This document shows positions 1 through 10,877 of a stretch of 64,000 nt of DNA, one piece after another. A model generated the notes under the pieces. That model was not told the DNA's origin, searched no databases, and saw only the letters and a list, made by a program, of their open reading frames with translations. Both the position numbers and the translations under genes were made by a program. Origin of the DNA: Paracoccus sp. R12_2. Lineage in GTDB: Bacteria; Pseudomonadota; Alphaproteobacteria; Rhodobacterales; Rhodobacteraceae. Each line of letters opens with the position of its first letter. The stretch's first letter is position 1. Location of the stretch: NCBI RefSeq assembly GCF_017744015.1, contig NZ_JAGHRA010000010.1, forward strand, positions 1-64,000. The letters are read 5' to 3'.

Positions 1-298
1 ATTCGGCGCTGCTGTGATTGGAATGGACCACGCGGTTTTCGCGGTCGATCTGCACCACCGCCTGCCCAAACCGGCAATCGACGCCGTGGGCCCGATACCA
101 GTCCTCGTCATGTGTGACGATCTGCTCATATGTCTTCTCGCCCGATAGCACGGGCGACAGCATCAGCCGGTTGTAGTTGCCGCGTGGCTCGCCGTTGAAC
201 AAAGTCACCTGCCAGGCGTCCGGGGCGGTGTCGAACAGATGCTCCAGCAGGCGGCCCGAGGCCATCCCGGCGCCGATGACGACCAGTTTCTTCTTCAT
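1..298 (-). CDS. nirB: Assimilatory nitrite reductase large subunit, N-terminal part (partial)
   Basis: The first 99 codons of a gene that runs off the left edge. The N-terminus MKKKLVVIGAGMASGRLLEH is a Rossmann nucleotide-binding start, followed by FNGEPRGNYNRLMLSPVLSG around residues 34-53. Both match the FAD/NAD(P)H-binding N-terminus of NirB (NasB in Paracoccus), which reduces nitrite to ammonium in the cytoplasm. Two in-frame ATGs exist, at 304 and 298. I choose 298 because GAGG on the minus strand lies 7 nt upstream of it and only 1 nt from the other. It lies downstream of nasTS in the same orientation, as expected for a nitrate assimilation operon. The siroheme and Fe-S domains lie outside the window. 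Confidence 0.85.
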   Translation of the reverse strand, partial: MKKKLVVIGAGMASGRLLEHLFDTAPDAWQVTLFNGEPRGNYNRLMLSPVLSGEKTYEQIVTHDEDWYRAHGVDCRFGQAVVQIDRENRVVHSNHSSAE

Positions 299-702
299 GA
301 TCATGCCTCGTTCGTGCGGCGCGCAGGGGCGAACGACACCCGATGCAGGATCAGGTCGGGCAGGGGCCGGGCGTTGCGTGAAATCCGGTGTGGAAAAGGC
401 GGCATGGGATGCTCCGATTGCTGGCGTGAGGCGGATCGCGCAGGCATCAGTCGTGGCATCCCGAAGATGCCAGGGGCTGACCGCGCAATCAGGCTGTCAT
501 GAGATCCGCGTCCTCGCGGAATCGTGCCGCATCTTTGCGAGCGGGCGACTGCCGCATCGTTGCTGCCCGCCCATGTGGCGTATCGTTGCGCGGCGGACGT
601 GGCATCGCAAGCAGGGCGACGCGGAATCGGTCCCGATGATCATGACCAGACTTCCGGCGCATGAAATTTAGGCGCCTGGATGTGCCTTTGCCCAACAGGT
701 GA
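299..702 (-). promoter_or_regulatory. Leader between nasS and nirB; candidate NasT antitermination region
   Basis: About 400 bases without a convincing gene, read here on the minus strand toward nirB. There is a 6-bp stem hairpin with loop AGGA (505-520). Next comes a hairpin GGCATC / GATGCC with a 5-nt loop (455-471), then a terminator-like hairpin (398-415) followed by TTTT. The 3' arm of the second hairpin contains GGGATGC (456-462), which is exactly complementary to GCATCCC (406-412) in the 5' side of the terminator hairpin, so the two structures exclude each other. In Paracoccus and relatives the ANTAR protein NasT binds the nas leader RNA to allow read-through, and NasS restrains it when nitrate is absent. 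The fold here is my inference, and I did not find a clean ANTAR hexaloop. Confidence 0.5.
394..415 (-). terminator. Terminator-like hairpin in the nirB leader
   Basis: On the minus strand GG-A-GCAT, loop CCC, ATGC-CG-CC is followed directly by TTTT (394-397). The stem is interrupted by a small internal mismatch. A run of four U after a hairpin about 95 nt before the nirB start fits an attenuator that NasT could overcome. It is weaker than a textbook intrinsic terminator. Confidence 0.4.
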
Positions 703-1896
703 TCAGTCTTGCGACGCGGACGTGTCCGGGGATTCGCCTGGCGGCTCGAACACGAACCCGTCGAAGAAGCGGTCTGCGCGCAATGTCATCTGGCCGCGCT
801 CTGCCGCCACGACCCGCTCTGCCTCGATCATACCCTCGACTCGCAGCGAGGCGCCGGGCAACGATGCACCCGCCGGACGCAGATGCTGCCGGTACAGATC
901 GGTCCTGAAATGCGTCATCGCGCGACGCATGGCAGCGTCGGGCGCAAGGTCGTGCCGCACTGCGATGCTGCGGGCGATCAGCGCGGCAAGGCTTTTCCAG
1001 GGGAAACTGGCCGCGCCGGCGTTGAAGGCCAGAAAATTCGGAACGGATCGCACCTCGCCCCCGGTGGAAATCAGCAGTCGCCCGGTCAGGCCGCGTTCGG
1101 CCAGCTCCGCCGGCAGGTCCAGATAGTCCGGGCGCGACAGGATCTCTGCGGCGGTGCCCCGGTGGTCGGGTTCGTCAAGCCAGCGCCCGGCCCGCCAGAT
1201 CGCCCGCATCAGTGCGCCGGTCTGGTCAGGCCGGGTCACGGCAAAGTCGCGGCGCAGCACCAACCCCTTCTCCGGAGGAGAGGCCCAGATCGCCGGTCCC
1301 GGCAGCAACAGCGCGGCGATGCCGCGTTCCACCGCGAACGATGCCCAGGGTTCGCCCACGCAGAACGCGTCGATCTCGTCCGCGGCCAGCGCGTCGGCCA
1401 TCATCGGCGGCGGCACCGTCTTCAGCCGCAGATCATCGGGCCGGAAGCCGCAACCGGTCAGCCAGTGGCGGATCAGTTCAAGCTGGGTCGAGAACGTGAA
1501 CGGCACGCCGACCCGCAACCTGCCCGGCGCCGCGCGCCGCAGCGCCAGTCCCGCGGCGCGCGCGTCGGAAAAATCAAAGCCGTGCCCCTCTGCGCGCAGG
1601 CGCTGTTCGATCCCGGCGCTGATTGCGACGGCCTGCCCGCCATGGGCAAGAAACATGACAAGGTCGAAATCCGGCAGGCGCGGCCCCAGCCCAAGGGCCT
1701 GTCCGATCGGCATCGGGACCAGCATATGGGCGGCGTCGATCAGGCCCGCCCCCAGCATGTCGCGGCTTTGCGCCCACGCCCCCAGACGGACAAGGTCCAG
1801 CGTCAGACCTTCCTCGGCGGCAAAGCCCAATTCGTGCGCCACGATCAGCGGCGCTGCGTCGATCAGGGGGATATAGCCAAGCCGCAACCGCATCAT
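703..1896 (-). CDS. nasS: Nitrate/nitrite-sensing regulatory protein NasS
   Basis: A 397-residue protein of the NrtA/CmpA substrate-binding fold. It begins MMRLRLGYIPLIDAAPLIVA without a signal peptide, so it should stay in the cytoplasm. That separates the sensor NasS from true transport proteins. Its start codon overlaps the nasT stop as ATGA, so the two are translationally coupled. In Paracoccus denitrificans and Azotobacter, NasS binds NasT and holds it inactive until nitrate or nitrite is bound. The next gene downstream is nirB. No nitrate transporter lies between nasS and nirB here, unlike some related operons. Confidence 0.85.
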   Translation of the reverse strand: MMRLRLGYIPLIDAAPLIVAHELGFAAEEGLTLDLVRLGAWAQSRDMLGAGLIDAAHMLVPMPIGQALGLGPRLPDFDLVMFLAHGGQAVAISAGIEQRLRAEGHGFDFSDARAAGLALRRAAPGRLRVGVPFTFSTQLELIRHWLTGCGFRPDDLRLKTVPPPMMADALAADEIDAFCVGEPWASFAVERGIAALLLPGPAIWASPPEKGLVLRRDFAVTRPDQTGALMRAIWRAGRWLDEPDHRGTAAEILSRPDYLDLPAELAERGLTGRLLISTGGEVRSVPNFLAFNAGAASFPWKSLAALIARSIAVRHDLAPDAAMRRAMTHFRTDLYRQHLRPAGASLPGASLRVEGMIEAERVVAAERGQMTLRADRFFDGFVFEPPGESPDTSASQD

Positions 1897-2480
1897 CGTC
1901 CCAGCAACCCTGCCGCCGTGACCAGTTGCTGGGCGATCTCACCGATGCGTTTGCCCTGGTCCATGGCGGTCTTGCGCAGCAGCGCATAGGCTTCGGCCTC
2001 GTCCATCCCGCGCGCCTTCATCAGGACCGCCTTGGCGCGATCCACGATCTTGCGTTCCTCCAGCGCGGCGCGAGTCGCGGCAAGTTCGGCGCGCAGTTGC
2101 TGCAGCATGTGGAACCGCGCCACTGCGGCATCGATGATGGGCTTGATCCTGTCCGGTCGCAGCCCGTCCACGACATAAGCCGAGATTCCCGCCTCGATCG
2201 CGGATCTGGTCAGTTGTTCGTCGGACCTGTCCACAAACATGGCGACCGGACGTTCTGCCGGGCCCGAGGCCAGCGCCAGTTCCTCAAGGATGTCGCGCGA
2301 GGGATCGGCGATGTCGATCAGGACGACATCCGGGCGCAGTTCGGCGACCCGCCGGGCAAGCGAGGATTGTTCGGCCACGATCCGGATGTCGTGGTCGCCG
2401 GTCTCGGCCAGACCGTCGGCAATCGACTGCGCCCGGTCGGTATCGGCTTCGACGACAACGATGAGAAGGTTTTTCAGCAT
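1893..2480 (-). CDS. nasT: ANTAR-domain response regulator NasT, nitrate assimilation antiterminator
   Basis: A 195-residue protein. Residues 1-120 form a receiver-like domain starting MLKNLLIVVVEADTDRAQ. The C-terminal part (about 130-190) is an ANTAR RNA-binding helical bundle with the typical segment VDRAKAVLMKARGMDEAEAY. I place the start at 2480 rather than 2510 because the receiver fold begins there. The protein acts on leader RNA to prevent termination and is paired with NasS, whose start overlaps the nasT stop. Its probable target is the structured leader upstream of nirB. It is the first gene of this leftward unit. Confidence 0.87.
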   Translation of the reverse strand: MLKNLLIVVVEADTDRAQSIADGLAETGDHDIRIVAEQSSLARRVAELRPDVVLIDIADPSRDILEELALASGPAERPVAMFVDRSDEQLTRSAIEAGISAYVVDGLRPDRIKPIIDAAVARFHMLQQLRAELAATRAALEERKIVDRAKAVLMKARGMDEAEAYALLRKTAMDQGKRIGEIAQQLVTAAGLLGR

Positions 2481-2554
2481 GAGACATCCGTGATCATGTC
2501 GCGGTCTCATGCGCGTCGATCCGGAACAAGAGTTACTATGCTATGCGGACGCGG

Positions 2555-2592
2555 CGGCATCGCGGGTGCCTGATAAACAGGCAGCGATGCCG
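2555..2592 (-). terminator. Hairpin after hutC, between hutC and nasT
   Basis: Two nested arm pairs, CGGCATCG (2555-2562) with CGATGCCG (2585-2592) and TGCCTG (2567-2572) with CAGGCA (2578-2583), enclose a 5-nt loop ATAAA. The hairpin begins 8 nt beyond the hutC stop codon. There is no T-run, so it may act as a 3' end stabiliser or a Rho-assisted end instead of an intrinsic terminator. Confidence 0.55.
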
Positions 2593-2600
2593 CAGAACGG

Positions 2601-3314
2601 TCAGTCTTTCGAGTTCATGACATGGCTGTTGGGAAATGCCGCGCGCAGCGTCGTGATGGGGCCGCTGTCATTCCATGTCGTCCGCTGCAGCAGCAGGATT
2701 GCCTCGCGGGGTGGAATGTCCAGCAGCCGCGCATCCCGGTCGCTGGCGTTTCTGGCCGAAATGGCGATCTCGGTCCGGGTGTAGGGCGCGTTGCGAACCA
2801 GCCATTCATTGGCGTTCACATGCCGGAAATCGACCTCGTTCATTCCCGGCACGGCAGCTGGATTGATCCAGCGATCATCGAATTGGAAAGGTTTTCCATC
2901 ACCGTAGTGCACCGCCCGCAGATGCAGCAGAACCTGACCTTCCGGCAGTCCGATGCGCTGCGCGATCTCGGCCGGGATCGGACTGCGGCGTTGGGCGATG
3001 ACGCGATGGCCGTAGTCCATGCCGGCGCTTTCGACCTGCTCGCGCACGATCGGGATGGTGAAGGTCGCCTTGCGCACGGGGTCGATCGCGACGCGGGTTC
3101 CGGCCCTGCGCCGTCGTTCCAGCAGCCCTTCGTCCGCCAGCAATTGCAGCGCCTTGTTCACGGTCGCCCGCGCCGCGCCGAACTGCACGGCCAGATCCGC
3201 CTCGTCGGGAATCCGCTGGCCCTGCCGCCATTCGCGTTCGATGATGCGGCGCCGCACCTCGGAGGCGATCAGTTGCGCCTTGGGCGCGGTCGAGCCGGGG
3301 ACGCGTTCGGTCAC
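2601..3314 (-). CDS. hutC: Histidine utilization repressor HutC (GntR family)
   Basis: A 237-residue GntR/HutC-family repressor. The N-terminal winged helix (about residues 10-75) carries RRIIEREWRQGQRIPDEADL and TVNKALQLLADEGLLERRR. A UTRA effector-binding domain fills about 90-235. Family members bind urocanate and release the hut promoters. I set the start at GTG 3314, which overlaps the hutF stop as GTGA and has AAGGA about 7 nt upstream. The open frame continues a further 68 codons upstream, but only as antisense-like sequence inside hutF. It forms a two-gene unit with hutF, divergent from hutIHGU. Its likely operator is in the 4682-4783 gap. Confidence 0.9.
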   Translation of the reverse strand: MTERVPGSTAPKAQLIASEVRRRIIEREWRQGQRIPDEADLAVQFGAARATVNKALQLLADEGLLERRRRAGTRVAIDPVRKATFTIPIVREQVESAGMDYGHRVIAQRRSPIPAEIAQRIGLPEGQVLLHLRAVHYGDGKPFQFDDRWINPAAVPGMNEVDFRHVNANEWLVRNAPYTRTEIAISARNASDRDARLLDIPPREAILLLQRTTWNDSGPITTLRAAFPNSHVMNSKD

Positions 3315-4681
3315 ATTCGTTCCTTCAGGCTGTCGATACAGTTCAGATAATCGGTGAGGATGCGGTCGCGGTCCAGATGCCGGCCCGCGCGCACAACATG
3401 CCGTCCGGCCGCCCAGACATCGCCGATCAGCCCGTCGCCGCCCGCAAAGACAAGGCTGTCCAGCATCTGATCGCCCGTACGCCCCGCCATCACCGGATTG
3501 CGCAGCGACACCGCGCACAGATCACCCCACAGCCCGGCCCGAATCGCGCCGGTGTCGCGCCCGGCGGCACGGGCACCGCCCCGAAGTCCGCTGTCATAGA
3601 GAACGCGCCCCGTCGATCGCGGCGGGTCGGCCAAGATGGCGCGTGCGTTGTCGCGCAGGCGCTGACTGTATTCCAGCGTGCGCAACTCCTCGATCATCGA
3701 GATGCGGATATTGCTGTCGGACCCGAAGCCCAGCTCGCCGCCCGCATCACGCCACGTCGTGCCGTTGAAGATGCCGTCGCCCAGGCTGCTTTCGGTGATC
3801 GGGCACAGCCCGGCCACCGCGCCGGTCGCGGCAAGGCGGCGGGTTTCGTCCGTGGTCATGTGGGTCAGGTGGATCAGCGTCCAGCGCGCGTCGGGGGCGT
3901 GATGTTCCAGCAACCATTCGACCGAGCGCAGGCCATAGGCCGCGCTGACCTCTTCGATCTCGGGGATCTGTTCGGCCAGATGCATGTGCAGCGGGCGGTC
4001 GGGGCGCAGCCCGGCGCAGATCGCCAGCGCCTCGGGCGAGATTGCGCGCAGCGAATGCGGCGCGACCCCGATCCCGGCATCCTCGGGCAGGGCGTGCAGC
4101 GCGGCTTCGGCAGCGTCCAGAAGCCGGGCGAAACCGTCGGGGTCAGTTCCAAAGCGCGCCTGGCCGGGGCCAAGCGGACGGCGGTCGCAGCCGCCAAACT
4201 GATAGTGAACCGGCAGCAGCGTCAGCCCGATCCCGGTCTGCGCGGCCGCGGCGGCGATGCGCTGCGACATTTCGGCGGGATTGGCATAGGCAGAGCCGCC
4301 CGGCTGATGGTGCAGATAGTGGAATTCGACATTGGTGGCGTAACCTGCTTCCAGCATCTCCATCTGGACCAGCGCCGCGATGGCCTGAACGTCGTCGGGC
4401 GTCAGCTGGTCCAGAAAACGGAACATGATCTGCCGCCAGGTCCAGAACGTGTCGCGCGGATGCGGGCCGCGCGCCTCGGACAGGCCGGCCATGGCGCGCT
4501 GGAAGGCATGCGAGTGCAGATTGGCCATCGCCGGTAACAGCAGCTCGACCCGCTGCCCGTCGGGCGGCATGCCCGCCTGGACCGATTCGATGCGTCCATC
4601 CGCCGCCAGCGTCACCTGTACATTTTCTGCCCAGCCCTCGGGCAGCAGCGCCCGTTCCGCCCACAGCACAGTCATCTGCAT
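3311..4681 (-). CDS. hutF: Formimidoylglutamate deiminase HutF
   Basis: A 456-residue amidohydrolase that converts N-formimino-L-glutamate to N-formyl-L-glutamate and ammonia, the fourth step of the five-step histidine pathway. Metal-binding motifs are visible: LHSHAFQR near residue 60, MHLAEQ, LIHLTH and GFGSDSN. The presence of HutF together with the deformylase HutG shows that this organism uses the HutF/HutG branch and not the one-step formimidase. I choose the ATG at 4681, just after GGGGATGG; ATG 4675 is equally possible. An upstream extension to 4747 would run into the operator region and looks unnatural. Confidence 0.9.
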   Translation of the reverse strand: MQMTVLWAERALLPEGWAENVQVTLAADGRIESVQAGMPPDGQRVELLLPAMANLHSHAFQRAMAGLSEARGPHPRDTFWTWRQIMFRFLDQLTPDDVQAIAALVQMEMLEAGYATNVEFHYLHHQPGGSAYANPAEMSQRIAAAAAQTGIGLTLLPVHYQFGGCDRRPLGPGQARFGTDPDGFARLLDAAEAALHALPEDAGIGVAPHSLRAISPEALAICAGLRPDRPLHMHLAEQIPEIEEVSAAYGLRSVEWLLEHHAPDARWTLIHLTHMTTDETRRLAATGAVAGLCPITESSLGDGIFNGTTWRDAGGELGFGSDSNIRISMIEELRTLEYSQRLRDNARAILADPPRSTGRVLYDSGLRGGARAAGRDTGAIRAGLWGDLCAVSLRNPVMAGRTGDQMLDSLVFAGGDGLIGDVWAAGRHVVRAGRHLDRDRILTDYLNCIDSLKERM

Positions 4682-4783
4682 CCATCCCCGCGATTCGCGT
4701 TTGACGAGAAATATCTTTAGACATAGAAGATAAATAAGTTTAAACATAGAATTGCAGCTTGCGCAATCTAAAGCGGGTGACCG
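4682..4783. promoter_or_regulatory. Divergent hutF/hutI promoter region with 13-bp direct repeats
   Basis: This 102-bp divergent spacer is AT-rich against its GC-rich surroundings. It holds two copies of TTTARACATAGAA, at 4716-4728 and 4739-4751. They differ at one base and are offset by 23 bp, close to two helical turns. The second copy includes the 8-bp palindrome GTTTAAAC (4738-4745). A TTGACG at 4701-4706 could be a -35 element. The repeats are the best candidates for the HutC operator, because HutC is encoded next door and hut genes on both sides need urocanate control. Binding is inferred. Confidence 0.5.
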
Positions 4784-5978
4784 ATGCAGCTTCTCAGCAA
4801 TGCAAGAATCGCCGGGATCGATGGAAAATCAGGCCAGTATGGCCTGTCTTCGCCCCAAGTCATCGCGATTGATGGGGGGCGGATCGCGTGGGTTGGCGAG
4901 GAATCGGCGATCCCTGCCGCGTATCTGCGGGCCGCGCGGCACGATCTGGGCGGGCGTGCGGTCACGCCGGGGCTGATCGACTGCCACACCCATGTCGTCT
5001 TCGGCGGCGATCGCGCACGCGAATTCGAGATGCGGTTGGAAGGCGCCAGCTATCAACAGATCGCGCAGGCGGGCGGCGGCATTCTGTCGACCGTGCGCGC
5101 CACGCGCGACACCGACGAGGCTGATCTGCTGGCGTCGGCGCTGCGCCGGGTGGATGCGCTGCTGGCCGAGGGCGTGACCACGATCGAGGTCAAGTCCGGC
5201 TACGGGCTGGATATCGACACCGAGCTGAAGATGCTGCGCGTGGCCCGGCTGATCGAATCGCGCCGCGCCGTCAGCGTGCGGACAACCTGGCTGGCAGCCC
5301 ACGCCTTGCCGCCTGAATATGCCGACGACCGGGCGGGGTATCTGCGCGACGTCGTGATCGCGGGCATGGATCGCGGCCATGCCGAGGATCTGATCGACGC
5401 GGTGGACGGGTTCTGCGAAGGCATTGCCTTCACCCCCGCCGAGATGTCGCAGGTCTTCGATCATGCGGTCGGGCTGGGCCTGCCAGTCAAGCTGCATGCC
5501 GAACAGCTGTCCGATCTGGGCGGGGCGGCGATGGCCGCGCGTCATCGGGCGCTGTCCGCCGACCATCTGGAATATCTGGATGCGGACGGAATTGCCGCGA
5601 TGGCGCGGGCGGGCACCGTTGCGGTGATGTTGCCGGGTGCCTTCTACACCTTGCGGGAATCGCAGCTTCCGCCGGTGCAGGCGCTGCGCGATGCGGGGGT
5701 TCCGATGGCGCTGGCCACCGATTGCAATCCCGGCACATCGCCGCTGACCTCACTGCTACTGACGATGAACATGGGGGCGACACTGTTCCGCATGACGCCG
5801 TCTGAATGCCTTGCGGGGGTCACCGTCCACGCCGCCCGGGCACTGGGTCTGGCGGATCGCGGCGCGATCGCGCCCGGACAGCGCGCGGACCTGGCGGTGT
5901 GGGACATCGATCACCTGGCCGAGTTGTCCTATCGCATCGGCTTCAACCCGCTTCATGCCCGTATCGTCGGAGGCGAAT

Positions 5979-5986
<8 letters not shown>
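4784..5986 (+). CDS. hutI: Imidazolonepropionase HutI
   Basis: A 400-residue amidohydrolase that hydrolyses 4-imidazolone-5-propanoate to N-formimino-L-glutamate, the third step of histidine breakdown. Visible motifs are the metal-binding [12 protein letters not shown] near residue 65, [16 protein letters not shown] and LATDCNPGT. Length is normal for the family. It is the first gene of the rightward hut operon, and its stop lies 8 bp inside the hutH coding region, so the two are coupled. Confidence 0.95.
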
Positions 5987-7504
<1,518 letters not shown>

Positions 7505-7508
<4 letters not shown>

Positions 7509-8296
7509 CCCCGGTCGAGATCTGCGAAGGCGACAGCCCGGTGATTCTGGGCCTGCCGCATACCGGCACGTTCCTGCCTGCCGAAATCGTCGCGCGCCTG
7601 AATGCGCGCGGGCAGCTGCTGGCCGATACCGACTGGCATATCCATCGTCTCTATGACGGGCTGCTGCCCGGCGCGACGACGGTGCGGGCAACCTTTCACC
7701 GTTATGTCATCGACGCCAATCGCGGCCCTGACGACGCAAGCCTCTATCCCGGCCAGAACACCACCGGGCTGGTGCCGCTGACCGATTTCGACGGTCAGCC
7801 GATCTGGACCGAACCACCGACCGAAGACGACATCGCCGACCGCAGGGTGCGGTATCACGCGCCCTATCACGCGGCCTTGTCGGCGCAGATCGACCGGATC
7901 CGCGCGCGGCATGGCGTCGCGATCCTGTATGACTGCCATTCGATCCGCAGCCACATCCCGTTCCTGTTCGACGGCACGCTGCCGGATTTCAACATCGGCA
8001 CCAATCTGGGCGCGACATGCGATCCGCGCATCGAGAACGCGGTCTCGGACATCGTCAAGGCGACCGGACGGACCTGGGCTCTGAACGGTCGCTTCAAGGG
8101 CGGCTGGACGACACGCCATTACGGCGATCCGCGCAACGGCGTTCACGCCATCCAGATGGAACTGGCGCAGGCCACGCATCTGACGCAGGAAACGCCGCCC
8201 TTCGACCTTGATCCTGAAAAGGCCGCGCCGCTGCGCGCCGCCCTGGCCGATATCCTGCACCAACTTGCGGCTTTGGCCGCCGATCTGAAGGCATGA
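7505..8296 (+). CDS. hutG: N-formylglutamate deformylase HutG
   Basis: A 263-residue member of the N-formylglutamate amidohydrolase family, releasing formate and L-glutamate in the last histidine step. Family motifs [11 protein letters not shown] (residues about 15-25), [12 protein letters not shown] and ILYDCHSI carry the likely metal ligands. The ATG overlaps the hutH stop (ATGA). It completes the HutF/HutG branch, and formate rather than formamide would be the one-carbon product. Confidence 0.92.
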
Positions 8297-8300
8297 TCCG

Positions 8301-9965
8301 ATGACCAATCCCCGCCACAACACCCGCGACATCTATCCCGCCACCGGAACGCAGATCTCCGCCAAAAGCTGGCTGACCGAGGCGCCCTTGCGGATGCTGA
8401 TGAACAACCTGCATCCCGACGTGGCCGAAAACCCGCACGAGTTGGTCGTCTATGGCGGGATCGGCCGGGCGGCGCGGACATGGCGCGATTTCGACCTGAT
8501 CGTGGACAGCCTGCGCGCGCTGGAAGAGGATCAGACCCTGCTGGTGCAATCGGGCAAGCCGGTGGGCGTGTTCCAGACCCACAGGGACGCGCCGCGCGTG
8601 CTGATCGCCAACTCGAACCTGGTGCCGCACTGGGCCAATTGGGACCATTTCAACGAACTGGATCGCAAGGGTCTGGCCATGTATGGCCAGATGACCGCCG
8701 GATCGTGGATCTATATCGGCAGTCAGGGGATCGTGCAGGGCACCTATGAAACCTTCGTCGAGGCCGGGCGGCAGCACTATGACGGCGATCTGACGGGGCG
8801 CTGGATCCTGACGGCGGGGCTTGGCGGCATGGGCGGCGCGCAGCCGCTGGCGGCGGTCATGGCCGGGGCGTGCTGTCTTGCCGTCGAATGCGACGAGACG
8901 CGGGCGGATTTCCGGCTGCGCACGCGCTATGTCGATGAAAAAACACATGATCTGGACAAGGCACTGGCGATGATCGACCGCTGGACCAAGGCGGGCGAGG
9001 CGAAATCCGTGGCGCTGATCGGCAACGCGGCCGAGATCTATCCCGAACTGGTGCGGCGCGGCGTGCACCCGGACATCGTCACCGATCAGACCAGCGCGCA
9101 TGACCCGATCCACGGCTATCTGCCGCAGGGCTGGAGCGTGGCGGAATGGCGTGCCAGACAGGAAAGCGACCCCAAGGCCGTCGAAGCCGCCGCGCGCGCC
9201 AGCATGAAGACCCATGTTGCCGCGATGGTCGATTTCTGGAACGCCGGCGTGCCGACGCTGGATTACGGCAACAATATCCGGCAGGTCGCCAAGGAAGAGG
9301 GGCTGGAAAATGCCTTCGCCTTCCCCGGCTTCGTGCCCGCCTATATCCGGCCGCTGTTCTGCCGCGGCATCGGGCCGTTCCGCTGGGCCGCGCTTTCGGG
9401 CGACCCCGAGGATATCTACCGCACCGATGCCAAGGTGAAGGAACTGATCGACGATCCGCATCTGCACAACTGGCTGGACATGGCCCGCGAACGGATCAGC
9501 TTTCAGGGCCTGCCCGCGCGGATCTGCTGGGTCGGGCTTGGCCTGCGCCACAAGCTGGGCCTTGCCTTCAACGAGATGGTCCGCAGCGGCGAATTGAAGG
9601 CGCCCATCGTGATCGGCCGCGACCATCTGGACAGCGGCAGCGTCGCCAGCCCCAACCGCGAGACCGAGGCGATGCGCGACGGCAGCGATGCGGTCAGCGA
9701 CTGGCCACTTCTGAATGCGCTGCTGAATTGTGCATCGGGTGCCACCTGGGTCAGCCTGCATCACGGCGGGGGTGTCGGCATGGGCTTTTCCCAGCATTCG
9801 GGCATGGTCATTTGCTGCGATGGCAGCAAGGATGCCGATGCCCGCATCGCGCGCGTTCTTTGGAACGATCCGGCCACCGGCGTGATGCGCCACGCCGACG
9901 CAGGATACCAGATTGCGCTGGACTGCGCGCGCGAGCATCAATTGAACCTGCCCGGTATCCTGTGA
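8301..9965 (+). CDS. hutU: Urocanate hydratase HutU
   Basis: A 554-residue urocanase converting urocanate to imidazolone propionate using tightly bound NAD+. Conserved blocks include [25 protein letters not shown] (the nucleotide-binding glycine region) and [19 protein letters not shown]. Cys409 in ARICWVGLG corresponds to the essential active-site cysteine (Cys410 in Pseudomonas). It starts 4 nt after hutG and is the last enzyme gene of the operon, giving order I-H-G-U. A transporter follows after 41 nt. Confidence 0.95.
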   Translation: MTNPRHNTRDIYPATGTQISAKSWLTEAPLRMLMNNLHPDVAENPHELVVYGGIGRAARTWRDFDLIVDSLRALEEDQTLLVQSGKPVGVFQTHRDAPRVLIANSNLVPHWANWDHFNELDRKGLAMYGQMTAGSWIYIGSQGIVQGTYETFVEAGRQHYDGDLTGRWILTAGLGGMGGAQPLAAVMAGACCLAVECDETRADFRLRTRYVDEKTHDLDKALAMIDRWTKAGEAKSVALIGNAAEIYPELVRRGVHPDIVTDQTSAHDPIHGYLPQGWSVAEWRARQESDPKAVEAAARASMKTHVAAMVDFWNAGVPTLDYGNNIRQVAKEEGLENAFAFPGFVPAYIRPLFCRGIGPFRWAALSGDPEDIYRTDAKVKELIDDPHLHNWLDMARERISFQGLPARICWVGLGLRHKLGLAFNEMVRSGELKAPIVIGRDHLDSGSVASPNRETEAMRDGSDAVSDWPLLNALLNCASGATWVSLHHGGGVGMGFSQHSGMVICCDGSKDADARIARVLWNDPATGVMRHADAGYQIALDCAREHQLNLPGIL

Positions 9966-10006
9966 CGCCGGAAAATCATAACAAGCCACCCAACAAGGAG
10001 AATCTC

Positions 10007-10825
10007 ATGAAACTCGCAACATCGCTGAAGGCCGCAATGATCGGCATGGCGGCGCTGGCCGTGGCGGCGCCCGCCTCGGCCGACCTGCTCGAGGACGTGA
10101 AGGCCGCCGGCAAGGTCGTCACCGCGACCGACATGCACTATGCGCCCTTCGACATGCTGAACAACGGCACCTACGAAGGCATGACCAAGGACCTGTTCGA
10201 CGAGGTCAGCAAGGAACTGGGCGTCGAGCCGGTCTATCAGGACATTCCCTGGCCTGCGGAATTGCCGGGGCTGGAAGTCGGCAAGTTCGACATCATCATC
10301 GCGCCGGTCACGATCACCCCGGAACGCCAGGAACGCTATGCGTTCGGATTGCCGATCGCCGATGCGACCGTCGGTCTGGTGCGCGCGGCAGCCAGCGACG
10401 CGGTGAGCAAGCCCGAAGACATCGCCGGCAAGACCGTCGGCGTCCAGCAGGGCACCGCGCAGTTCAAGCAGCTTGAAGCCTATGGCGAAAGCCTGGGCGG
10501 CGTCTCCATCAAGGAATACGGCACCACCGACGAGGCTTATGCCGATCTGGCGGCTGGCCGGCTGGATGCGGTCGCGGGCTCGTTTCCGAACCTTGCCTAT
10601 CTGGTCAAGAACCGCGGCGAGACCTTTGCCCTGACCGAACCCGCCACTTTCGGTGAACCGAAATACTTCGCCTGGGCGATGCGCAAGGACGACAATTCGG
10701 CCAGCTTCGTCGCGGCGGTGAACGAGGCCATCCTGAAGATGCACGATGACGGCCGGATGACCCAGATCCAGGAAAAATGGCTTGGCGCAGCGCCCGATCT
10801 GCCGCGCGAAGTGCCCGCCAACTGA
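10007..10825 (+). CDS. Polar amino-acid ABC transporter, periplasmic substrate-binding protein
   Basis: A 272-residue type-2 periplasmic binding protein (SBP_bac_3 family). A signal peptide covers residues 1-25 with cleavage after PASA. The body starts near GKVVTATDMHYAPFDMLNNG, the usual first strand and ligand loop of the HisJ/ArgT group. AAGGAG lies 6 nt before the ATG. It lies 41 nt after hutU and heads a four-gene importer, so histidine or urocanate is a reasonable guess for substrate. Lysine or pipecolate is also possible, given the genes at 13089-15760. The sequence alone does not settle the ligand. Confidence 0.85.
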   Translation: MKLATSLKAAMIGMAALAVAAPASADLLEDVKAAGKVVTATDMHYAPFDMLNNGTYEGMTKDLFDEVSKELGVEPVYQDIPWPAELPGLEVGKFDIIIAPVTITPERQERYAFGLPIADATVGLVRAAASDAVSKPEDIAGKTVGVQQGTAQFKQLEAYGESLGGVSIKEYGTTDEAYADLAAGRLDAVAGSFPNLAYLVKNRGETFALTEPATFGEPKYFAWAMRKDDNSASFVAAVNEAILKMHDDGRMTQIQEKWLGAAPDLPREVPAN

Positions 10826-10834
10826 TCCGGCGTC

Positions 10835-10855
10835 GGGCGGGGTCTGACCCCGCCC
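10835..10855 (+). terminator. Strong hairpin between the binding-protein and permease genes
   Basis: GGGCGGGG (10835-10842), loop TCTGA, CCCCGCCC (10848-10855): a perfect 8-bp GC stem starting 9 nt after the binding-protein stop, without a T-run. Such hairpins commonly protect the upstream mRNA or cause partial termination, so that the binding protein is made in excess over the membrane parts. Confidence 0.6.
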
Positions 10856-10877
10856 ACGCCCCTTCGAAAGGCCGGCG

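Noticed and set aside
8094..9989. 631-codon open frame on the minus strand opposite hutG and hutU
   Set aside because: The plus strand carries an unmistakable urocanase and deformylase. In GC-rich DNA the antisense frame stays open by codon bias; its translation is Arg/Gly/His-rich and matches no family.
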